A DNA stretch of 64,000 bases from Alsobacter soli (GCF_003004785.1 NZ_PVZS01000002.1:62001-126000), one strand, 5' to 3'. Counted from the stretch's first letter, positions 50,844 through 59,572 are shown. Notes: generated by a model from the letters alone, not told the origin. Program-made: numbers and translations.

Positions 50844-51331
50844 GCCGACGGGTCCGGGGCGTGGGGGCCGCGCAGGGCGCGGGTCGCGAGGTCGCCGATC
50901 GCCTGGGCGGCGGTGACGAAGCCGGCCGGGACGAGCGGCGCATAGATCCACGCGGTGGAGACCGGGATGCTCACGGCCTCGATGTCGTAGTTCTTCTGGA
51001 CCAGCAGGACGCTTTCCCAGCCCACCACGAGCCCGGCCACGGCGAGCGCAGCCTGGATCGCCGTTTCGGTCCCGCGCCACGCCGCCTTCGGCAGCTTGTC
51101 TTGGAAGTAGCGGATCCGGATATGGGCGTTGTGGCGCGTCGCCAGGATCCAGCCCAGGCAGGACACCCAGACCATCAGGTAGCCGCTTATTTCGTCCGTC
51201 CAGCTGAAGGGACGTCCGATCGCGCGGGTGACGATGCCGAGCGTCACGACCCCGAGCAGGACCACGAGCAACAGCGCCGCGATTGCGGCGACCGCACGGT
51301 CGAAGCCCGCGCGCAGGTGGGACGTCGCCAT
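50840..51331 (-). CDS. TRAP transporter small permease, DctQ family
   Basis: A 163-residue protein with four membrane segments and the conserved RPFSWTDEISGYLMVWVSCLGW region. ATG 51331 is 7 nt after the binding-protein stop. It bridges the binding protein and the large permease in the inner membrane. Confidence 0.91.
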   Translation of the reverse strand: MATSHLRAGFDRAVAAIAALLLVVLLGVVTLGIVTRAIGRPFSWTDEISGYLMVWVSCLGWILATRHNAHIRIRYFQDKLPKAAWRGTETAIQAALAVAGLVVGWESVLLVQKNYDIEAVSIPVSTAWIYAPLVPAGFVTAAQAIGDLATRALRGPHAPDPSA

Positions 51332-51338
51332 GCCCGCC

Positions 51339-52325
51339 TCAGAGGTTGGCGAGGGCGTCGAAGGTTCCCTTGCCCCAGCGCTCCTCGAAGCGCTTCGGCA
51401 CAACGTCCAGGACCGGCTTGCGCCACAGCTCCACGTCGGGCTCGACCACTGACATGCCGGCCGTCTTGAGCTGGCCAACCAGCGCCGCCTCCTGGTTCAG
51501 CAGCTCCTGGTTCTGCCAAGCGACCGCGGCGTCCATGGCGGCCTTGATGAGGTCGCGGTCGGCGGCGGGCAGGCCCTTCCAGAACGCCTCGTTGACGATG
51601 GGCAGGCGCGGCGTGATGACGTGCTGGGTGAGGATGAGGTGCTTCTGCACCTCGTAGAACTTGCCGCTCTGAATGGTGGGCAGGGGGTTCTCCTGGCCGT
51701 CGACCGCACCTTGACTCAGGGCGAGGTAGAGTTCGGGGAATGCGATCGGCGTCGCCTGAGCGCCCCAGGCCTCCACCATGGCCCGGAACACGTCCACCGG
51801 CGGCACCCTCAGCTTGAGGCCGGCCACGTCGGCAGGCTTCTGCACGGGCTTCGAGCCGGTGGTGAGGTGGCGCTTGCCGTAATAGGTGACCGCCAGCAGC
51901 CTCATGCCGCGCTTGGCGGCCAGGTCCTCGTTCATCCTGGCGAACAGGGGCGAGCCCTGCGCCTTGGCCAGGTGCGCGGCGTCGCGCCAGAGGTAGGGGG
52001 CCTCGAACACCGAGAGCGGGGGCAGGAACACCGAGACGGCCCCTGCGCCCTCGGTGGTCATCTGCAGCACGCCGGCGGACACCGAGTCCATCATCTCCTT
52101 GCCGGTCCCCAGCTGGGCGTTGGGGAACACCTGGATCTCAAGCCGGCCGCCGCTCTTGTCCTTGACGTCCTTGGCGATGCGCTCGGCCATCAGCACCTGG
52201 GGATGGTTGGCGGCGAGGGACTCGCCCCAGCGGATCGTCGCCGACTGCGCGCGCGCCCCGACCGCCGGCATGAACACCCCCGCGGCGAGCCCCGCCACGA
52301 CCGTGCGTCTCGTGAATCCAGTCAT
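51339..52325 (-). CDS. TRAP transporter substrate-binding protein, DctP family
   Basis: A 328-residue periplasmic protein with a twin-arginine-like signal (TGFTRRTVVAGLAAGVFMPA). The core reads IRWGESLAANHPQVLMAERI, VAGLKLRVPPVDVFRAMVEA with the ligand-carboxylate Arg, and LSQGAVDGQENPLPTIQSGK. It is the first gene of the TRAP operon and divergent from a NanR-like regulator, so an acidic sugar or similar carboxylate is possible (inference). Confidence 0.93.
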   Translation of the reverse strand: MTGFTRRTVVAGLAAGVFMPAVGARAQSATIRWGESLAANHPQVLMAERIAKDVKDKSGGRLEIQVFPNAQLGTGKEMMDSVSAGVLQMTTEGAGAVSVFLPPLSVFEAPYLWRDAAHLAKAQGSPLFARMNEDLAAKRGMRLLAVTYYGKRHLTTGSKPVQKPADVAGLKLRVPPVDVFRAMVEAWGAQATPIAFPELYLALSQGAVDGQENPLPTIQSGKFYEVQKHLILTQHVITPRLPIVNEAFWKGLPAADRDLIKAAMDAAVAWQNQELLNQEAALVGQLKTAGMSVVEPDVELWRKPVLDVVPKRFEERWGKGTFDALANL

Positions 52326-52375
52326 GCCCGTTCCTCCCATGCGCGATCGGCGAGCCTCTGGCGGGCCGCACGTTC

Positions 52376-52394
52376 TGGTATGACAACTAGACCA
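52376..52394. promoter_or_regulatory. GntR/FCD operator candidate, TGGTATGACAACTAGACCA
   Basis: In the divergent gap between the TRAP operon and the NanR-like gene, TGGT and ACCA flank a 19-bp imperfect palindrome; its left half TGGTATGACAA fits TNGTNNNACNA. A further copy GTTATACC (inverted GGTATAAC) lies at 52423-52430, and TTGTCA at 52403-52408 mirrors TGACAA. GGTATA-type repeats are bound by E. coli NanR (established knowledge). Confidence 0.55.
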
Positions 52395-52493
52395 AAGCGT
52401 CCTTGTCAAGCAGAGCCAGAGAGTTATACCTTCCGGTAAGGCGAGGCAGTCCGCAGCGCCAACTTGATGAGCCGGAGCAGGGAGGAGCCAAGA

Positions 52494-53201
52494 ATGGCCG
52501 GTCAGGTGCTCGGTCCCGTCCGGAAGCGGAAGCTGTCGGACCAGATCGTCGAGCGCCTCGAGGCCGCGATCCGCAACGGGACCTACAAGGCAGGAGCCTC
52601 CCTCCCGCCCGAGCGGGAGCTGATGGCGCTGTTCGGCGTCGGCCGCTCCTCCGTCCGCGAGGCCCTGTTCGCCCTGCAGAAGATGGGGCTCGTCCAGCTC
52701 GGAGCCGGCGAGCGGCCCAAGGTGACGCGTCCGACCCCGCGCCATCTCCTCAACGAACTCGGCTCGTCCGCCCGCCGCCTCCTGGAGCAGCCCGCAGGGC
52801 TCGACCATTTCGAGCAGGCGCGCCTCGCGCTCGAGATCTTCCTCGTCACGCACGCCTGCAGTTACGCCACCGCGGAGGACATGGCCCGCCTCAAGGACGC
52901 GCTGGCCGCGAACGGGGCCGCCATCGGGGCCGGGCCGGATTTCGTGAGCACCGACGTGGCCTTTCACCGCGTCCTGGCCGAAATGCCCCGAAACCCGATC
53001 TTCGTCGCCATGCACGACGCCGTGGTGGAGTGGATCATCAACGAGCGGCCCATCCTGGCGAACACCGAGGCGAACAACCGCAAGAGCTTCGCCGAGCACG
53101 CCGCCATCGTGGACGCCATCGCAGGCAAGGACATGGTGGCCGCCGTGGCCGCCATCACCCGGCATCTCAACGACGCCCGGGCGCGCTACGCCGCCCGGTG
53201 A
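52494..53201 (+). CDS. GntR family regulator, NanR-like FCD type
   Basis: A 235-residue regulator. Winged helix LPPERELMALFGVGRSSVREALFALQKMGLV in consecutive parts, followed by an FCD domain with the metal-site patterns DVAFHRVLAE and FAEHAAIVDAI. Sequence around GERPKVTRPTPRHLL resembles NanR relatives. ATG 52494 is preferred because AGGAG sits nine bases before it. It is divergent from the TRAP operon and probably represses it in the absence of the transported acid. Confidence 0.88.
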   Translation: MAGQVLGPVRKRKLSDQIVERLEAAIRNGTYKAGASLPPERELMALFGVGRSSVREALFALQKMGLVQLGAGERPKVTRPTPRHLLNELGSSARRLLEQPAGLDHFEQARLALEIFLVTHACSYATAEDMARLKDALAANGAAIGAGPDFVSTDVAFHRVLAEMPRNPIFVAMHDAVVEWIINERPILANTEANNRKSFAEHAAIVDAIAGKDMVAAVAAITRHLNDARARYAAR

Positions 53202-53257
53202 TGTCCGCTTCTAGGATCCCGCCCAGCAGGCTTGGGCGCGCCGCATTCGGACCAGCC

Positions 53258-53902
53258 TCACGCCGCTTCTCTCAGGTTCATGTCCGCGGGGCCCTCGAGT
53301 CCGCGGCGCGGCTCGCGCCCGGGGGAGTCCGGCCGGTCCAGCTTTTCCGCGAGCCGCGGCCGGATGAACGCCAGCGCGGCTGCCCCGCCCCCGACGATGG
53401 CGCACGCATAGAGCGCAGCGAATCCGCCGAAGCCCATGACGGGTGCGATCGGTTTCGCGATGCCCAGAAACGCCGCGAACATCCAGGAGCTCAGGCTCAC
53501 CGCTCCCAGCAGGCACGGCAGGACGGCGGCCCGCCGCGGGTTCGCGTGGGCCCTGCCGAGCGCCGGGAAGCCGACCCGATGCAGCGCGACGCCATTGAGG
53601 GTCAACACGCTCGCCACCGAGAGCTTCGCCAGGAGCTTGCCCGATCCGGCGATCAGCGCCAGATCGGCGTGCGTGTCGATCAGGATCACCGAAAGGCCAG
53701 TCATCCATAGGACGACCAGCGCGATGGTGGTGCATCGTGCGGCATGACCCAGGAGCTTGAGGTCCAGGTGCGCATGACCAAGGATGGCCATGTCGCCAGC
53801 CGTAATGGCTCCGGCGGCGGCCAGAGCCGCCAGCAGATGGAAGTAGATCAATCCCATGCGCCCCAGCACGGCAAGATCAACGCTTTGGATTGCTGCAGCC
53901 AT
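53258..53902 (-). CDS. Multi-pass membrane protein of unknown function
   Basis: A 214-residue inner-membrane protein with about five hydrophobic segments: GLIYFHLLAALAAAGAITAG, CTTIALVVLWMTGLSVILID, LLAKLSVASVLTLNGVALH, LLGAVSLSSWMFAAFLGI and GFGGFAALYACAIVGGGAAA. Conserved-looking His residues (HLLAAL, HAHLDLKLLGHAA, NGVALHRVG) could bind metal or heme, but this is speculative. The C-terminus is charged and soluble. GGGAGGA precedes ATG 53902. A pair of palindromes lies 60-100 bp upstream. Confidence 0.78.
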   Translation of the reverse strand: MAAAIQSVDLAVLGRMGLIYFHLLAALAAAGAITAGDMAILGHAHLDLKLLGHAARCTTIALVVLWMTGLSVILIDTHADLALIAGSGKLLAKLSVASVLTLNGVALHRVGFPALGRAHANPRRAAVLPCLLGAVSLSSWMFAAFLGIAKPIAPVMGFGGFAALYACAIVGGGAAALAFIRPRLAEKLDRPDSPGREPRRGLEGPADMNLREAA

Positions 53903-54453
53903 CACAGGTCCTCCCTTGAGGCACACGCAGGCTATTGCGGGCGGAATCAGCATCGCTCGCTGTGACTTCCGGAAAGGTTAATGAGGAAGACTTCCGGAAG
54001 TTGAGAAGATAACCTGATCTCTTCTCGAAAGCCCGTAAAGTCGCTGTGGGGGTGATACGCCTGTTGAAGTAGGCACTCTGGCCTCGCGCCCGGGCCGGGC
54101 GGACCAAATCTTCACCTAAAGACTGAGGGGAGGGGGATCGGCGATATCCTCGCTGCTGGAAACCCAGGCGCAGGCCGCCGGCCAGCAAGCCGGGGGCGGG
54201 AAGCCGATGTCGCCCCGGCGGCCCACAGGTCACGCCGTGGGGGCGCTTTGGCGCCACGCGACTAAGCGTTTCGCGAATTGATCTCAGGGGTGGCGTCAGC
54301 CATGAGGCGCGGCGCCGTGAACTTGCGCGCCGGCGCACGCTCCATCAGAGGGCGTCCGCTCCCCGGTAGCGGGCGAACACCCGCGGGCTCCTGTCCCAGA
54401 GCAGGACCACTGTAAGCCGTCCCCGCAGGGGCCGCCCATCCGGGCGGCGCGCG
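53903..54453. other. Long intergenic region with operator-like palindromes
   Basis: The 551 bp lie between two minus-strand genes. The 53960-54060 part is AT-rich and holds two TTCCGGAA palindromes (annotated). The remainder is GC-rich with short inverted stretches and no convincing gene; weak frames at 54296-54562 have no ribosome site. Confidence 0.45.
53964..54001. promoter_or_regulatory. Paired TTCCGGAA palindromes upstream of the membrane-protein gene
   Basis: GACTTCCGGAA occurs twice, at 53964-53974 and 53989-53999, 25 bp apart. The second extends to the perfect 12-bp palindrome ACTTCCGGAAGT (53990-54001). Two equal sites about 2.4 helical turns apart, 62-100 bp before ATG 53902, suggest a dimeric repressor or activator site. 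Confidence 0.5.
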
Positions 54454-54576
54454 TCAGTCCTGCATCAGGTACTTCACAAGCGCAGCCGCCCCGAGCACGA
54501 GACAGAGGACGACCAAAAGCCAGATCAGGCCCATGCCCGTCATCCAACTTCCCATTGACCACCCGTTCATCATCAT
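54454..54576 (-). CDS. Forty-residue single-pass membrane peptide
   Basis: Begins MMMNGWSMGSWMTGMGLIWL and continues with a hydrophobic helix LVVLCLVLGAAALVKYLMQD, giving one transmembrane segment and a Met/Gly/Trp-rich N-terminus, perhaps metal-interacting. GAGGAGGG sits seven bases before the ATG. Similar short Met/Gly-rich peptides are common in proteobacteria, often near copper or redox genes (general knowledge). No such partner is adjacent here. Confidence 0.75.
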   Translation of the reverse strand: MMMNGWSMGSWMTGMGLIWLLVVLCLVLGAAALVKYLMQD

Positions 54577-54969
54577 GGTCGGGCCCTCCTCATCGATGCT
54601 CCGGCAGCCGGACGTATCCATCACGCCATCCGCCATCAGGTCGATCTGATCGAAGCGGAAGCTCGGCCAGCGGGATCCCAAGCCTCGGCCGCGAAGGCGC
54701 CCGAAGCCTTCGGGGCGCAAGGGGCCGGCGATCGGGCTACGGTGGTGGATGGTGTCGAACGTGTCTCCCTGGCGCATGCGGGCAGATTGCACCCGGACGC
54801 AGCCGCTCTCGTTGCGCCCGATCACACGCCTCGCGGTTGACTCACCCGCGGTCGCACGGGGCTGATCTTGGCGGCGTCGCCGATCACGCGCGCATGAGAG
54901 CGCCATCGCCCGGCGGCGTGGAGTGGGCGACACCGGCAGCCCGACGTGTCTGATGAGGAGGAGAAAGGT
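54577..54969. other. Intergenic region upstream of the small peptide gene
   Basis: The 393 bp between the membrane-peptide gene and tRNA-Gly contain no supported gene on either strand. Frames run through but lack ribosome sites. The tRNA's 3' trailer and the peptide's promoter should lie here. Confidence 0.4.
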
Positions 54970-55044
54970 TGGAGCGGGCGAAGGGAATCGAACCCTCGAC
55001 ATACAGCTTGGGAAGCTGTCGTTCTACCACTGAACTACGCCCGC
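54970..55044 (-). tRNA. tRNA-Gly (anticodon CCC)
   Basis: On the minus strand GCGGGCG and CGCCCGC form the acceptor stem. The D arm reads TAGTTCAGTGGTAGAACG, the anticodon stem-loop ACAGCTTCCCAAGCTGT carries CCC, and the T arm is GAGGGTTCGATTCCCTT. A discriminator T and an encoded CCA follow (54970-54973). It reads GGG codons, which are frequent in GC-rich genomes. Confidence 0.95.
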
Positions 55045-55123
55045 GCGCCCCGTCTTATAGGGCTGAATCGGAGCCGGCCGCAATGGGGGCCGACAGGGAA
55101 AACAGCAAAGGCGCAGCCTCCGC

Positions 55124-56263
55124 CTAGCCGCCCTTGAAGTGCTTGGAGAGCTTGAGCCCCTGGGCCTGGTAGTTGGAGCCCAGCCCCGCTCCGTAAAGCG
55201 CCGCCGGGCGCTCCGCCATCCGCTCGTACACGAGCCGGCCGACGATCTGCCCGTCCTCGAGAATGAACGGCACGTCGCGCGAGCGGACCTCCAGCACCGC
55301 GCGGCTGCCGGCGCCGCCTGCGCCTGCGTGCCCGAAGCCAGGATCGAAGAAGCCTGCGTAGTGAACGCGAAACTCGCCCACCAGCGGGTCGAAGGGCGTC
55401 ATCTCCGCCGCGAAGTCCGGCGGAACGTGCACGGCCTCCTTGGAGGCCAGGATGTAGAACTGCCCGGGATCCAGGATCAGCTCGCCCTCGTTCTTGAGAT
55501 AGAGCGGGTCCCAGTAGTCCTCCACGGCCCGCGCCCCCACGGCGTCCACGTCGACGAGGCCCGTATAGCGTTTCGCCCGGTAGCCGACGAGCCTGTCCGG
55601 CCCGAAGCCTTCCAGGTCCACGCTCACCGCGATGCCGCTCTGGATGGAGGGCTCGGCGGAGGTGACGAGCCGGTCGCGCGCATGCAGGGCGGCGAGCTCG
55701 GCGTCGTCCAGCCGCACCGCACCGGCGCGGAACCGCACCTGCGACAGGCGGGAGCCGGTGCGCGCCAGCACCGGGAAGGTGCGGGGCGAAATCTCCAGGA
55801 ACAGCGGGCCGGAATAGCCGGCCGCGATCTGGTCGAACTCGCGCGCGCCATTGGCGATGACGCGTGTGAACACGTCGAGGCGGCCGGTGGAGCTCTTCGG
55901 GTTGGCTCCCGCGGCGAGCTCCGGCGGCAGGTCGAGGCTCTCCAGCAGCTCGGCGATGTAGACCGCTCCCGTCTCCAGCACCGCGCCGCGGGTCAGGTCG
56001 ATCTCGTGGAAGGACAGCTGCGCGATCCGCTCCTCCACGCTGGCCTTGTGGCCCGGAAGAAAGCTGGCGCGCACGCGGAAGGCCCGGCGCCCAAGGCGCA
56101 GGTCGAGGCTCGCCGGTTGGATCTGGCCCTGCGCCAGCGGCTCCTCGGCGCGGATGCGCCCCGCCGCCACGAGGGCCTCGATCGACTGCGAGGGGAGGAT
56201 GCCCGGCTTGAAGGTCAAGGCTTGGTCCTGCTGTGCGCGGCTGGATGCCCCCCTGTATCGCAT
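55124..56263 (-). CDS. 2'-deoxycytidine 5'-triphosphate deaminase, long double-domain type
   Basis: A 379-residue member of the DCD/dUTPase fold in its long alphaproteobacterial form with two similar halves. Visible landmarks: IQPASLDLRLGRRAFRVRAS in the first half, ANPKSSTGRLDVFTRVI (phosphate-binding S-S-T-G-R) and, in the second, ELILDPGQFYILASKEAVHV and GGAGSRAVLEVRSRDVPFIL. It deaminates dCTP to dUTP, feeding thymidylate synthesis. The start is uncertain: ATG 56263 lacks a ribosome site and a TTG at 56218 after CAGGA is a good alternative. Confidence 0.88.
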   Translation of the reverse strand: MRYRGASSRAQQDQALTFKPGILPSQSIEALVAAGRIRAEEPLAQGQIQPASLDLRLGRRAFRVRASFLPGHKASVEERIAQLSFHEIDLTRGAVLETGAVYIAELLESLDLPPELAAGANPKSSTGRLDVFTRVIANGAREFDQIAAGYSGPLFLEISPRTFPVLARTGSRLSQVRFRAGAVRLDDAELAALHARDRLVTSAEPSIQSGIAVSVDLEGFGPDRLVGYRAKRYTGLVDVDAVGARAVEDYWDPLYLKNEGELILDPGQFYILASKEAVHVPPDFAAEMTPFDPLVGEFRVHYAGFFDPGFGHAGAGGAGSRAVLEVRSRDVPFILEDGQIVGRLVYERMAERPAALYGAGLGSNYQAQGLKLSKHFKGG

Positions 56264-56353
56264 CGAAGGGACGGCGCAAGCACGTAATCGGATTCGGCCC
56301 GCCAAACTGCCGGTTGACCAAGGCACGCTGCCGGGCGTAAGCACCTGTGGACG

Positions 56354-56405
56354 ATCGTGGTCTTTGTGCCGGCCGGCTTGCATCCACGTTAAACCTGCTA
56401 AAAGG
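56354..56405 (+). promoter_or_regulatory. SAM-II riboswitch
   Basis: CGTGG (56356-56360) pairs with CCACG (56384-56388) as P1. Between them are TCTTTGTGCC and GGCCGGCTTGCA, and after P1 comes TTAAAC and GCTAAAAGG, the pseudoknot and SAM-binding elements of the SAM-II (metA) motif. It lies 65 nt before metZ with GGAGG in between. SAM-II is typical of alphaproteobacterial metZ/metX/metA leaders and lowers translation when SAM is high. One deviation is visible: GGTCTTTG where the usual form is close to GGTGATTTG. Confidence 0.85.
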
Positions 56406-56469
56406 CCGGGACGGCGCATGTCCGGCTCGGTCTTTGATCTGGCCGGATTTTTTGTGTCCGGAGGCGCCC

Positions 56470-57669
56470 ATGCCCGCGCAAGACAGCCGCTTCGACCTGC
56501 AGAACCTCCACGCCGACACCCTGCTGGTCCATGGCGGGACGATGCGCTCGTCGTTTGGGGAGCTGTCGGAAGGACTCTTCCTCACCCAGGGGTTCGCCTA
56601 CGACACCATGGAGGCGGCCGAGGCCCGCTTCAACGGTGAGGACCCGGGCTTCATCTATTCGCGTTTCTCCAATCCCACCGTCTCCATGTTCGAGCGCCGC
56701 ATGGCGCTCCATGAAGGGGCCGAGGCGGCCCGCGCCACCGCGAGCGGAATGGCCGCCGTCACCGCGGCCCTGATGGGCCAGGTGAAGGCCGGCGACCACG
56801 TGGTGGCCGCCCGCGCGCTGTTCGGCTCCTGCCGCTACATTGTGGAGGACCTTCTGCCGCGCTTTGGCGTGGCTTCGACCCTGGTCGACGGCACGGACCT
56901 GGACCAGTGGCGTTCAGCCGTGCGGCCGAACACCAAGGTGTTCGTCCTGGAAAGCCCGACCAATCCGACCCTGGAGGTGATCGATATCGCCGCAGTGGCC
57001 GCCATCGCGCATGACGCCAAGGCGAAGCTCGTGGTGGATAACGTCCTCGCCACGCCCATGCACCAGAAGCCTCTGCGGCTCGGCGCCGACTGCGTGGTCT
57101 ACTCGGCCACCAAGCACATCGACGGCCAGGGCCGATGTCTCGGCGGTGTGATCCTCGGATCCGAGCAGTTCATCGCCGACCATGTCCACAACCTGCTGCG
57201 GCAAACCGGCCCGGCTATCTCGCCCTTCAACGCCTGGGTGCTGCTGAAGGGCCTGGAGACCCTGTCGCTGCGCGTCGAGCGCCAATCCCGCACGGCGGCG
57301 CGCGTCGCGGATACGCTGGCCGAACTGCCCGGGATCGGCCGGGTGATCTATCCCGGCCGCGCCGACCATCCCCAGCACGCGCTCGCCCAGCGCCAGATGG
57401 CGAGCGGCGGCACGATGGTGGCCTTCGAGGTGAAGGGCGGCAAGGCGGGCGCCTTCGCCTTCGGCAACCGGTTGAGGATCGTGAAGATCTCCAACAACCT
57501 GGGCGACGCCAAGAGCATCGTCACCCACCCGGCCACCACCACCCATCAGCGGCTCAGCCCCGCGGATCGCGCCCAACTCGGCATCACGGACGGGATGCTG
57601 CGCCTCTCCGTGGGCCTGGAGCACCCGGACGACCTGCTCGCCGACTTCGTCCAGGCCGGGCGGGGGTGA
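56470..57669 (+). CDS. metZ: O-succinylhomoserine sulfhydrylase
   Basis: A 399-residue PLP enzyme of the Cys/Met metabolism family that makes homocysteine directly from O-succinylhomoserine and sulfide. The active-site Lys is in DCVVYSATKHIDGQGRCLGG; cofactor-binding YSRFSNPTVSMFERR and the C-terminal LSVGLEHPDDLLADF are typical. The ATG at 56470 has GGAGG five bases upstream, within the expression platform of the SAM-II riboswitch. There are no other met genes around. Confidence 0.95.
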   Translation: MPAQDSRFDLQNLHADTLLVHGGTMRSSFGELSEGLFLTQGFAYDTMEAAEARFNGEDPGFIYSRFSNPTVSMFERRMALHEGAEAARATASGMAAVTAALMGQVKAGDHVVAARALFGSCRYIVEDLLPRFGVASTLVDGTDLDQWRSAVRPNTKVFVLESPTNPTLEVIDIAAVAAIAHDAKAKLVVDNVLATPMHQKPLRLGADCVVYSATKHIDGQGRCLGGVILGSEQFIADHVHNLLRQTGPAISPFNAWVLLKGLETLSLRVERQSRTAARVADTLAELPGIGRVIYPGRADHPQHALAQRQMASGGTMVAFEVKGGKAGAFAFGNRLRIVKISNNLGDAKSIVTHPATTTHQRLSPADRAQLGITDGMLRLSVGLEHPDDLLADFVQAGRG

Positions 57670-57698
57670 ACTGACCCTCCTGATGATTTCCCCGCTTT

Positions 57699-57758
57699 CT
57701 GGATTCCCTCCGTCATCCCCGGCCGGAGCGCCGCAGGCGCGGGGGGAAGGGGATCCAG
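57699..57758. repeat. Palindromic intergenic repeat
   Basis: CTGGATTCCCTCC at the left mirrors GGAAGGGGATCCAG at the right, enclosing GTCATCCCCGGCCGGAGC and GCCGCAGGCGCGGGG. This CTGGAT-to-ATCCAG bipartite design with a CCGTCATCCCCGGCC core is the form of dispersed intergenic palindromes in alphaproteobacteria. It lies between metZ and apaG and may act as an mRNA 3' hairpin. Confidence 0.6.
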
Positions 57759-57912
57759 GGCGGCGCGCGCCGGACTCACACCTTTTGCCGGATACCCTGG
57801 CGGGTGCTGCGCGCGGCCGGGAGCGATTCTGGCCATCGCCGCCGCATTCCCCTTTCGTCTGAAATGCATTACGAGGCGGGCTCTTCGCTCCCGCGCAGGA
57901 GATCGCGCTTCC

Positions 57913-58305
57913 ATGTACCGGGCCGTCACCCGCCATATCCAGGTCACCGTCTCCCCCGCCTACATGGAGGAGCAGTCGGCGCCCGAGAAGAACCAGTATT
58001 TCTGGTCCTACACGGTGGAGATCGAGAACCTCGGGGACGAGACCGTCACCCTGCGCACCCGCCACTGGCACATCCGGGACGCCAGCGGCGCCGTGAAGGA
58101 AGTGCGGGGCGAGGGCGTGATCGGCAAGCAACCGCGCCTGCGCCCCGGCGAGCGCTTCGAGTACACCAGCGGATGTCCGCTGGAGACGCCGGAAGGGATC
58201 ATGTCAGGGGCCTACGGCATGGAGACCGAGGAGGGCGAGACCTTCTCCGTCGAGATCCCGGCCTTCTCGCTGGATACGCCCAACCAGCGCCGGGTGATGC
58301 ACTGA
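57913..58305 (+). CDS. apaG: ApaG protein
   Basis: A 130-residue single-domain protein with a fibronectin-III-like beta sandwich. YRAVTRHIQVTVSPAYMEEQ, NQYFWSYTVEIENLGDETV, LRTRHWHIRDASG and the conserved GEGVIGKQPRLRPGERFEYT and MSGAYGME loops identify ApaG. It is linked to Co/Mg resistance and to dinucleoside polyphosphate metabolism in other bacteria (family knowledge). AGGAG precedes the ATG. It commonly sits beside metZ in Rhizobiales. Confidence 0.95.
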   Translation: MYRAVTRHIQVTVSPAYMEEQSAPEKNQYFWSYTVEIENLGDETVTLRTRHWHIRDASGAVKEVRGEGVIGKQPRLRPGERFEYTSGCPLETPEGIMSGAYGMETEEGETFSVEIPAFSLDTPNQRRVMH

Positions 58306-58408
58306 CGAGCCGTCGCGCCATGCATTTCGCGCGGAACAGCTCACGCCCTGCGCAGGACCGATTCTTGCCGGTGGAGTCGGCGCGCGAAGCGCCCTAGGTT
58401 TGGGCGCC

Positions 58409-59572
58409 ATGAACGAGAGTCCCATGACCCCCTTGCACCTTCTCGAGCGGCTTGTGTCGTTCAACACCGAGAGCCAGCGCTCGAACCTTCCCCTGATTGA
58501 ATTCGTCGAGCATTACCTCTCCGGCCTGGGGGTCGAGAGCGTGCGCGTGCCGAACCAGACCGGCGACAAGGCCGCTCTTTTCGCCACGATCGGCCCGACG
58601 GACCGGGGCGGCGTCGTGCTCTCCGGTCACACGGACGTGGTGCCCGTGGCGGGCCAGACCTGGACCAGCGATCCCTTCACGCTCCGGGTCGCCGACGGAC
58701 GCGCCTATGGCCGCGGCGCCGTGGATATGAAGGCCTTCGCGGCGATCGCGCTTTCACTCGTGCCCGAGATGCAGGCGTCCGCGCTGAAGACGCCCATCCA
58801 CATCATGCTGAGCTACGACGAGGAAACGACCTGCCTCGGCGTGGTGGACACGATCCGCCGCATGGGCGTGGATCTGCCCCGGCCCCAGGCCGTCATCGTC
58901 GGCGAGCCCACGGAGCTGCAGGTTGCGGATGCCCACAAGAGCGTCTTCACCTACTCCACGGCGGTGCATGGCCACGAGGCCCATTCGTCCAAGCCGGACC
59001 TGGGATCCAACGCCATCTTCGGCGCGGCGGCGCTCGTCCATGAGCTCGACCGCATCGCGGACGTGTTCCGGGAGCGGGGAGATCCCACCGGGCGCTTCGA
59101 TCCGCCTTTCACCACCGTGCATGTCGGCGTCATCCAGGGCGGCAGCGCCCGCAACATTCTGCCCAAGCTTTGCCGCTTCGAGTGGGAGGTCCGCGGCGTT
59201 CCGGGGACCGATGAGGCGGAGCCCGCCCGCATGCTGGAGGACTACGCCCGGCGCGTCGTGATCCCGCGCCTTACTCGCGCAGGCTGGCCGGGCTCCGTGG
59301 AGACCACGCTGGACGTCGACGTGCCGGGCCTGGCGCCTGACCCCGGTTCCGTGGCCGAAACCCTGGCGCTGCGGCTCGCCGGCCGCAACTCCACCATCAC
59401 GGTGCCCTACGCCACGGAAGGCGGGCGCTTCCAGAAGGGCGGGCTTCCGACCATCGTGTGCGGGCCCGGCTCCATCGACCAGGCGCACCAGCCGGACGAG
59501 TACATCACCCTCGACGAGATCGAGCGCGGCGTCGCCTTCATGCGCCGCCTCATCGCCGACTGCGCCGGGTGA
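58409..59572 (+). CDS. argE: Acetylornithine deacetylase
   Basis: A 387-residue M20 metallohydrolase making ornithine from N-acetylornithine. Metal motifs: VVLSGHTDVVPVAGQ (about 70-84), AYGRGAVDMKAFAAI (about 98-112) and MLSYDEETTCLGV with the catalytic Glu pair; GEPTELQVADAHKS and EGGRFQKGGLPTIVCGPGSI are ArgE-type. ATG 58409 is selected over an upstream TTG. No regulator is adjacent. Confidence 0.92.
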   Translation: MNESPMTPLHLLERLVSFNTESQRSNLPLIEFVEHYLSGLGVESVRVPNQTGDKAALFATIGPTDRGGVVLSGHTDVVPVAGQTWTSDPFTLRVADGRAYGRGAVDMKAFAAIALSLVPEMQASALKTPIHIMLSYDEETTCLGVVDTIRRMGVDLPRPQAVIVGEPTELQVADAHKSVFTYSTAVHGHEAHSSKPDLGSNAIFGAAALVHELDRIADVFRERGDPTGRFDPPFTTVHVGVIQGGSARNILPKLCRFEWEVRGVPGTDEAEPARMLEDYARRVVIPRLTRAGWPGSVETTLDVDVPGLAPDPGSVAETLALRLAGRNSTITVPYATEGGRFQKGGLPTIVCGPGSIDQAHQPDEYITLDEIERGVAFMRRLIADCAG

